Shown here in pieces: positions 1-4,457 of a stretch of 5,732 nt of DNA (the stretch's first letter is position 1; every line of letters begins with the position of its first letter). The DNA is from Sideroxydans sp. GTDB taxonomy: Bacteria > Pseudomonadota > Gammaproteobacteria > Burkholderiales > Gallionellaceae. The notes beneath the pieces were generated by a model, which saw only the letters and a list, made by a program, of their open reading frames with translations, ran no database searches and was not told where the DNA came from. Where the stretch lies: positions 1-5,732 of the forward strand of contig JAVBYP010000159.1 in the NCBI GenBank assembly GCA_030823965.1, given 5' to 3'. Made by a program: the position numbers and the translations under genes.

Positions 1-647
1 CAGGTAAGTCTTATCTCGGTTTCATCTTGTATGACCTATTCTTCAAGGCGCTGAAAGATACCTCTCACATTTACGGCATCGAGACGCGCGAGGAGTTAGT
101 TACGCATTCGCGCGAGTTGGCGCAGCAACTGAGCTTTGGTGGGATGTCATTCGAGAACCTATCGGTCGCTGAATCGACGGTGTCGGACAAACTACCCCCC
201 CAAGTCGATGTGGTGACCGCGCTGCATGCGTGTAACACCGCCACCGACGATGCCATCCATTTCGCATTAAAAAAGAAGGCCAAGCACATCGTGTTGGTGC
301 CGTGCTGTCAGGCTGAAGTGGCTGCCGTGTTGCGCAAGAACAAAGGCAAACAACTGGCGAAGGACGCCCTCATCGAGTTGTGGCGGCATCCCATCCACAC
401 TCGCGAGTTCGGTAGTCATATCACCAACGTGTTGCGCTGTTTACAATTGGAGGCGCACGGTTATCAAGTGACGGTGACTGAACTGGTAGGGTGGGAGCAT
501 TCGATGAAGAACGAACTCATCATCGCTACTTACAAGAATCTGCCGCGAAAGCGTGCGGCAGAACGCTTGGCAGAGGTGTTGAGCAGTGTGGGGTTAGAAG
601 AGATGAAAGACAGATTCTTTACGGAGCAAGCAGATGCAGATCAGTAA
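1..647 (+). CDS. SAM-dependent methyltransferase, Methyltransf_32-like, 5' partial
   Basis: This is the C-terminal part of a class I SAM-dependent methyltransferase of unknown substrate, probably cytoplasmic. The frame is open from the window edge (first full codon at 3). The first visible residues, GKSYLGFILYDLF, look like the end of the glycine-rich SAM-binding motif I (GxGKxYL), so the true start lies upstream and the TTG at 27 is not the start. About 60 residues further on, VDVVTALHACNTATDDAI (about 207-260) matches the D-LHACD-ATD motif, followed by IVLVPCC (about 287-307), a pair typical of the PF13679 family. That assignment is from memory of the family. The last codons overlap the downstream globin gene by 14 nt, so the two are probably co-translated. 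The missing N-terminus prevents judging total length or an extra N-terminal domain. The methylated target cannot be told from the sequence. Confidence 0.82.
   Translation, partial: GKSYLGFILYDLFFKALKDTSHIYGIETREELVTHSRELAQQLSFGGMSFENLSVAESTVSDKLPPQVDVVTALHACNTATDDAIHFALKKKAKHIVLVPCCQAEVAAVLRKNKGKQLAKDALIELWRHPIHTREFGSHITNVLRCLQLEAHGYQVTVTELVGWEHSMKNELIIATYKNLPRKRAAERLAEVLSSVGLEEMKDRFFTEQADADQ
623..626 (+). promoter_or_regulatory. Shine-Dalgarno for the truncated haemoglobin
   Basis: GGAG lies 7 nt upstream of the ATG at 634, inside the end of the methyltransferase reading frame. It supports the 634 start and therefore the 14-nt overlap between the two genes. Confidence 0.6.
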
Positions 648-1032
648 CGACACGCGCAACCATTACGAGCGCATCGGTGGTGAGCCGAAAGTGCGTGAGT
701 TGGTGCAACGTTTCTATCACTTGATGGACGAGTTGCCAGAGGCGTACCGCATCCGACAGATGCATCACATCGATTTGAAGAATGCCGAAGACAAGTTGTT
801 CATGTTCCTATCCGGCTGGATGGGCGGGCCGCAGTTGTTCGTAGAGAAGTTCGGTCATCCGCGTTTGCGCCAGCGCCACTTGCCATTCTCCATCGGGGAT
901 GAGGAGCGTGATCAATGGATGATGTGCATGACGCAGGCGATGGATGACGTCATCGAAGAGGAGGCGCTGCGAGTTGAGTTGAAGGCGGCTTTCCAAAAGA
1001 CCGCTGACTTCATGCGTAATCGGGAGGAGTAG
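634..1032 (+). CDS. Group II truncated haemoglobin (GlbO/YjbI type)
   Basis: A 132-residue haem-binding globin of the 2-over-2 fold, normal length for group II. Visible signatures are the N-terminal YERIGGEP (11-18), FY with the probable B10 tyrosine (Y28), FLSGWMGGP (58-66), the GHPRLRQRH segment with the proximal F8 haem ligand H82, and W95 in RDQWMMCM, the G8 tryptophan that marks group II. The CD1 position falls in MHHIDL and is most likely H44, the His-CD1 variant, rather than the Tyr of mycobacterial GlbO. Proteins of this family bind O2, NO or peroxide and are linked to oxygen chemistry and nitrosative or oxidative stress; which role applies here is not visible. It is cytoplasmic, with no signal peptide. 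It sits between the methyltransferase (overlap 14 nt) and the adenylate cyclase (gap 2 nt), so it is made from the same message. The 634 ATG has a good ribosome site. Confidence 0.95.
   Translation: MQISNDTRNHYERIGGEPKVRELVQRFYHLMDELPEAYRIRQMHHIDLKNAEDKLFMFLSGWMGGPQLFVEKFGHPRLRQRHLPFSIGDEERDQWMMCMTQAMDDVIEEEALRVELKAAFQKTADFMRNREE
1022..1029 (+). promoter_or_regulatory. Strong Shine-Dalgarno for the CHASE2 cyclase
   Basis: GGGAGGAG, made from the last codons of the globin gene, ends 5 nt before the ATG at 1035. It selects 1035 over the in-frame ATG at 1056 (residue 8) as the cyclase start and implies efficient re-initiation after the globin stop at 1030-1032. Confidence 0.7.
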
Positions 1033-1034
1033 CC

Positions 1035-2882
1035 ATGCAGGGTTCGTCGTCGATCATGGATAGGCAGGTCACATTACGTATCGGATTGGTGTTCCTGTTC
1101 ATCGCGGCGGCGGAATCGTTGTGGTTGCACGCGCTGACTCCGCTTGAGAATCGGTTGTCTGATGCCTTCGTGCGCGCACAGGCACAACAACTCACGCCCG
1201 ATCCAGACATCGTCATCGTGGACATCGACGATGCGAGCTTGGCCAACATGCAGGACACAGCGGGCAGTTGGCCGTGGCCGCGCGAGGTGCATGGTGAGTT
1301 GGTGCGCGGTATCGCCAAACAAAAACCGAAAGCGATCGTCTTCGACATCCTGTTCAGTGAGCCGGACACCTTCCGCCCCGACAGCGACAAAGCTCTCAAT
1401 CAGGCGCTGAAAGGTGTGGACAACGTCTACTTCCCATTGGTACGTCGTGATGCGGCAATGGATGCGCAAGGTGCGCCTGTAGCACAGGTCGCGCCATTGT
1501 TGGGTCTGCAATCGACTGCCCATGCAGCCGCAGAAGCTCGCATCGCCATACTTCCACCGCTCGCTATCGACCCTGCACATTGGCGCGTCGGCACTATCAA
1601 TTTTGTGGAAGACCCCGATGGCGTAGGGAGGCGTTACCAACTCTATACCGATGCATATGGTTGGCTCATCCCGTCCTTACCTGCACGCGTAGCAATGGAT
1701 CTGAGATATGACGTGCCTAAGGAATCCGACTTTATCATGGCATGGCGTGGCAATGCGGGGGCGTTCAAACATATCTCCTATGCCGATCTCTATGCGGATA
1801 TGGAGCGTGAGCATCCACAGCGTGTAGCAGATGAACTCAAAGACAAGATCGTCATCATCGGTACGGCTGCAACGGGATTGCACGATGTGCGCGTGACACC
1901 GATGGCGAGTCTGTATCCCGGCGTGGAGATGTTGGCGACAGCCATCGACAACCTGAAGAATGGTCGTGCCATGCGCGCGGCGGATGAGATGTTCGGGTTG
2001 GGGATCTCTTTGTTACTCCTGAGCCTCATGAGCATCGCCTTCTTGCGAAAAATGAATGCACTCAAGATAGGCATGGGTCTGGTGGGCGTGTCTGCGATGT
2101 TGCTAACGGCTTCCTTCCTCGCCGTTGGTCAATTGATGTTGCTACCTGTCCTCACGCCATTGCTGCTGGCATGGTCGGCTTACGTCGCATTCGCACTGCG
2201 TGAATATCTGAACGAGCGCAAGTCACGCGAGCAAGCGGTGCAGATGTTCAGCCGCTTCGTGAATCCGCATGTGGTGAAAGAATTAGTGGCACACGGCGGC
2301 CTGAGTCGTGCGGGTGAGAGCCGCCAGATCACCATCTTGTTCTCAGATATCCGTGGTTTCACCACACTCTCCGAGAAGCGCACCCCGCAGCAGGTGGTTG
2401 AACTGCTGAACCGTTACTTCACGTTACAGGTCGAGGTGGTGTTCCGCCACGGCGGCTCTCTGGACAAGTTCATCGGTGATTGCATCATGGCGTTCTGGGG
2501 CGCGCCACTGGATGACCCAGAGCATGCGCGTCATGCCGTCGAGGCGGCGCTGGAGATGGCGCAAGTGCTACAGAAGTTCAAACAAGAGCTGGGCGAGGCG
2601 GATGCTGACTTCGATGTGGGCATCGGTATCCATACCGGACCTGCGGTGGTCGGCCTCATCGGTTCAGAACAACGACGTGAGTACACCGCCATCGGCGATA
2701 CCGTCAATCTGGGCAGTCGCATCGAAGGGCTGACTAAAGGCGTATCGCGTATCCTTGTTTCGCAAGATACGATGCAAGCTTGCGGCGATGCCTTCGAGTT
2801 CCAATCGTATGGTTCATTCAAAGTAAAAGGTCGAGAGCAAGAAGTTGAGCTGTTCGCCCCTATCCCCAAGGAAGGAAACTGA
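1035..2882 (+). CDS. CHASE2-domain membrane adenylate cyclase, class IIIb type
   Basis: A 615-residue inner-membrane enzyme expected to make cAMP from ATP. The order is: one membrane helix (about 14-34), a periplasmic CHASE2 sensor (about 35-312, with DIVIVDIDDASLA, PKAIVFDILFSEPD, VGTINFVEDPDG and DKIVIIGTAATG), three membrane helices (about 319-337, 344-365, 367-388), a charged linker, and a class III cyclase domain from about 431. Catalytic residues look complete: metal aspartates D438 (FSDIRGFT) and D482 (GD), adenine-selecting K478 in DKFIGD, and N558 and R562 in the TVNLGSR loop. The second base-contacting position is T551 (YTAIGD) instead of Asp; a Lys/Thr pair is the mark of class IIIb cyclases such as CyaC and argues for ATP rather than GTP. 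Several class IIIb enzymes respond to bicarbonate; that is family knowledge, not shown here. The CHASE2 ligand is unknown. The stop overlaps the next start by 1 nt. Confidence 0.95.
   Translation: MQGSSSIMDRQVTLRIGLVFLFIAAAESLWLHALTPLENRLSDAFVRAQAQQLTPDPDIVIVDIDDASLANMQDTAGSWPWPREVHGELVRGIAKQKPKAIVFDILFSEPDTFRPDSDKALNQALKGVDNVYFPLVRRDAAMDAQGAPVAQVAPLLGLQSTAHAAAEARIAILPPLAIDPAHWRVGTINFVEDPDGVGRRYQLYTDAYGWLIPSLPARVAMDLRYDVPKESDFIMAWRGNAGAFKHISYADLYADMEREHPQRVADELKDKIVIIGTAATGLHDVRVTPMASLYPGVEMLATAIDNLKNGRAMRAADEMFGLGISLLLLSLMSIAFLRKMNALKIGMGLVGVSAMLLTASFLAVGQLMLLPVLTPLLLAWSAYVAFALREYLNERKSREQAVQMFSRFVNPHVVKELVAHGGLSRAGESRQITILFSDIRGFTTLSEKRTPQQVVELLNRYFTLQVEVVFRHGGSLDKFIGDCIMAFWGAPLDDPEHARHAVEAALEMAQVLQKFKQELGEADADFDVGIGIHTGPAVVGLIGSEQRREYTAIGDTVNLGSRIEGLTKGVSRILVSQDTMQACGDAFEFQSYGSFKVKGREQEVELFAPIPKEGN
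2872..2877 (+). promoter_or_regulatory. Shine-Dalgarno for the SH3-like protein
   Basis: AAGGAA lies in the last codons of the cyclase. The spacing is 4 nt to the ATG at 2882 and 7 nt to the immediately following in-frame ATG at 2885, so the second ATG may be the main start. Confidence 0.5.
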
Positions 2883-3376
2883 TGATGAAAAGACTGAGCT
2901 TATCTTTATTGCTATTGGCGGCGAGTAGCGCATGGGCGGGTGATGCTGCCTATACCATACGCGCCACTGAGCTGAAGGCCAAACCATATGGCGATGCGCA
3001 GACCTTGCGTTCATTGCCACCGCGCACCAAGGTCGAGGTGTTGAAGCGTCAATCGAGTTGGACGCAGGTGAAAGCGGGGACGACCAGCGGGTGGGTGAAG
3101 ATGCTGAGTCTGCAGCTGGAGGCGAGTGCCACCGGTCGTCGCAGTGATAACGGATTGAGCGCACTATTCAATGTCGCGGCAACAGGACGTGGCGGTAGCA
3201 CCGTGACCACAGGTGTACGTGGTCTGTCAGAAGAGCAGCTGAAAACCGCGCAGCCCGATCCGCAAGCCCTACGCGCTGCAAAGAAATATGCAGCGAGCCG
3301 TGCAGAGGCAAAACGTTTTGCGGACGAGGGTAAGTTGCAATCGCATGATGTGAGTTATTTGAGTGGAGGTCGATGA
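2882..3376 (+). CDS. Exported SH3-like (SH3b) domain protein, partner of M48 protease
   Basis: A 164-residue protein with a clear Sec signal peptide: MKR, then a leucine-rich core (5-14), and a probable cleavage after AWA (17-19). No lipobox cysteine is present, so a soluble periplasmic product is likely. Residues about 24-80 form a bacterial SH3 domain: an opening TIRATELKAKP, a central LPPRTKVEVL, and the closing WTQVKAGTTSGWVK. The tail (about 95-164) is rich in Gly and Ala, includes GVRGLSEEQL, and ends in an Ala/Glu/Lys-rich probably helical stretch followed by VSYLSGG; I recall similar tails in betaproteobacterial SH3 proteins next to M48 proteases, but did not verify this. SH3b domains commonly bind peptidoglycan or peptides; no catalytic residues are seen. 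It overlaps the cyclase by 1 nt and the protease by 4 nt. Either ATG at 2882 or 2885 could be the start. A chaperone or substrate-presenting role for the protease is inference. Confidence 0.88.
   Translation: MMKRLSLSLLLLAASSAWAGDAAYTIRATELKAKPYGDAQTLRSLPPRTKVEVLKRQSSWTQVKAGTTSGWVKMLSLQLEASATGRRSDNGLSALFNVAATGRGGSTVTTGVRGLSEEQLKTAQPDPQALRAAKKYAASRAEAKRFADEGKLQSHDVSYLSGGR
3365..3370 (+). promoter_or_regulatory. Strong Shine-Dalgarno for the M48 protease
   Basis: GGAGGT, a near-perfect anti-16S match, lies in the last codons of the SH3 gene. It is only 2 nt from the ATG at 3373 but 5 nt from the adjacent in-frame ATG at 3376, so 3376 is the better-spaced start; the protein would differ by one Met. 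Confidence 0.65.
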
Positions 3377-4221
3377 TGAGAGCGCAACTATTCTTTGCAT
3401 CCCTTTTGGTATCTTTGCCTGTCGCCGCATTCGACTTGGGTGGTTTTGGAAACATCGATCTGGAGAAAGCTGCCAAGGTCGTGCAGAAGGTGCAGAAAGC
3501 CAATGCCGACATCAACGAGCCTCAAGAGATCGACTTGGGCGGCGGCATCGCCAGCAACTTGCTGGGTGCTGCACCGCTGTGGGACAACCCACCCGTGCAA
3601 CGTTATGTGAATAAAGTAGGGCGCTGGCTCGCGCTACAGACAGAGCGCCCAGACCTACCGTGGCAGTTCGGAGTGTTGGATGATGACGATGTCAACGCCT
3701 TCGCAGCACCCGGCGGTTATGTGTTCATCACCAAAGGGCTGCTCGCGCGCATGAGTAACGAAGCCGAACTGGCGGGTGTGCTGGCGCATGAGATCTCGCA
3801 TGTGTTACGCAAGCATCATCTGCAAGCCTTGAAGAAGGGGGCACGTTCCGAGTTGATGTCTGATCTGGCGAACGACGCCATCAAGAGCCAAGGCGGTGAT
3901 CCGCGCTTGAGTAAATTGGTGAGTGCGGGTACGGAGATCTACGCACGCGGTTTGGATAAACAAGATGAATACGAAGCAGACCGCATGGGCGTGGTGATCG
4001 CCGCGCGTGCGGGTTATGACCCGTATGGATTACCTGCTGTGTTGCAGACTTTGCAATCCATCAATCCTAACGATTCCAACCTGGCCTTGATGTTCAAGAC
4101 CCACCCTGCATTGGGCGACAGATTAAGTCTGTTGGATGGATTGATGTCTGAATCACTGGCGGATAGTGAAGGACAGCCTGATTTGGCGGAACGCTTTGCC
4201 AGCCAACTGAAGGCAAAGTGA
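3373..4221 (+). CDS. Periplasmic M48 family zinc metalloprotease
   Basis: A 282-residue zinc endopeptidase resembling the catalytic part of BepA/LoiP-type envelope proteases. The signal peptide occupies about 1-19 (core LFFASLLVSLPVAA), with no lipobox cysteine, so a soluble periplasmic enzyme is expected, unlike the lipoproteins LoiP and YcaL. Catalytic HEISH is at 139-143 (zinc ligands H139 and H143, general base E140). The third zinc ligand is most likely E199 in EYEADRMG (199-206). AFAAPGGYVFITKGLL (109-124) is the typical strand and helix before the active site, and THPALGDR (243-250) matches the conserved HP-R segment whose His gates the active site in BepA. There is no C-terminal TPR repeat domain as in BepA, the length ending shortly after the peptidase fold. 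The family degrades or helps to assemble envelope proteins. The gene overlaps the SH3 gene by 4 nt and is last in the operon. Confidence 0.95.
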   Translation: MMRAQLFFASLLVSLPVAAFDLGGFGNIDLEKAAKVVQKVQKANADINEPQEIDLGGGIASNLLGAAPLWDNPPVQRYVNKVGRWLALQTERPDLPWQFGVLDDDDVNAFAAPGGYVFITKGLLARMSNEAELAGVLAHEISHVLRKHHLQALKKGARSELMSDLANDAIKSQGGDPRLSKLVSAGTEIYARGLDKQDEYEADRMGVVIAARAGYDPYGLPAVLQTLQSINPNDSNLALMFKTHPALGDRLSLLDGLMSESLADSEGQPDLAERFASQLKAK

Positions 4222-4250
4222 TCAGGGAGTAGTGCTGCTGAGAGGTCTGT

Positions 4251-4457
4251 TTATTTGCAAGTGCGCGTATCGCGCCCGAGAAGTTGCAAGCTCAGTCTGC
4301 TGGGTCTGCGGCTCAATACGTTCTCTGAATTGAGCTCGGGTTGAGGTAGGTTCGACGGAGGAGACTGGCTGCTTCCCGGTCCACGCGAGTCGACAATGCG
4401 TCTTCCGTCTTCGATCGGAGAATAGTTATTTTTTCGCATGTCGAAGTTACTCTTCAT
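4251..4457 (-). CDS. Candidate small ORF coupled to the GGDEF-EAL gene
   Basis: A 68-codon ORF reading from the ATG at 4457 to TAA at 4251 would make a hydrophilic protein rich in Ser, Arg and Pro. It begins MKSNFDMRKNNYSPIEDGRR and ends in RDTRTCK, with no signal peptide, membrane helix or recognised domain. What supports it: AAGGGG (4470-4465) lies 7 nt upstream of the ATG; the start overlaps the end of the GGDEF-EAL gene by 11 nt, an arrangement typical of coupled genes; and the frame fills nearly the entire convergent gap, ending 29 nt from the protease stop. What weakens it: only about 58 percent of codons end in G or C by my hand count, it uses several rare AGA codons, and I recognise no homologue. 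A longer frame begins inside the EAL gene at 4502 but lacks such a ribosome site. Function unknown; it may be non-coding. Confidence 0.3.
   Translation of the reverse strand: MKSNFDMRKNNYSPIEDGRRIVDSRGPGSSQSPPSNLPQPELNSENVLSRRPSRLSLQLLGRDTRTCK
4255..4289. repeat. Two-step inverted repeat (possible hairpin)
   Basis: TTGCAA at 4255-4260 recurs at 4284-4289; being self-complementary, the two copies can pair as an outer stem. Inside is a perfect 5-bp inner stem GCGCG/CGCGC (4263-4267 with 4271-4275) around a TAT loop. It sits 34 nt after the protease stop and could act as a 3' end structure or a Rho-associated barrier; no T run follows on either strand. Confidence 0.4.
4311..4335. repeat. 7-bp perfect inverted repeat
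   Basis: GCTCAAT (4311-4317) is followed after 11 nt by its exact reverse complement ATTGAGC (4329-4335). It is a weak hairpin on its own, without a T tract; it could equally be chance. Confidence 0.3.

Larger units (their letters stand above)
1..4221 (+). other. Five-gene operon: methyltransferase, globin, cyclase, SH3 protein, M48 protease
   Basis: All five genes are on the plus strand with junctions of -14, +2, -1 and -4 nt, and each downstream gene has its ribosome site inside the preceding coding sequence. There is no room for internal terminators or conventional promoters. The whole is best read as a single translationally coupled unit whose promoter is upstream of the window. Confidence 0.8.
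4222..4446. other. Convergent intergenic region with small hairpins, no clear terminator
   Basis: This gap lies between the ends of the M48 gene and the GGDEF-EAL gene. It contains two short inverted repeats (4255-4289 and 4311-4335) and a six-T run at 4429-4434, but no GC-rich hairpin followed directly by a T run on either strand. Most of it (4251-4446) is covered by the minus-strand small ORF described separately. Confidence 0.5.

Noticed and set aside
27..29. TTG as the start of the methyltransferase
   Set aside because: The frame is open to the window edge and encodes the end of a SAM-binding motif upstream of it, so the gene starts outside the window.
1074..1640. Long minus-strand ORF (188 codons) opposite the CHASE2 region
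   Set aside because: It lies wholly antisense to a strongly supported domain-bearing gene, has no recognisable motif, and its composition (many Arg, His, Asp) is what the reverse frame of this coding sequence gives.
4363..4381. GACTGG/CCGGTC hairpin
   Set aside because: Only six pairs including a wobble, no T tract, no context suggesting a function.
4354..4409. GACGGA/TCCGTC long-range inverted repeat with AGAC/GTCT
   Set aside because: A bulge and a 34-nt interior make it a weak structure, well within chance for a 225-bp gap.
4401..4434. Intrinsic terminator: TTCCG/CGGAG stem plus six-T run
   Set aside because: The stem is only 5 bp with a G-T pair, and the T run starts 9 nt after it; in addition it would be far from the protease stop. 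Not a convincing terminator.
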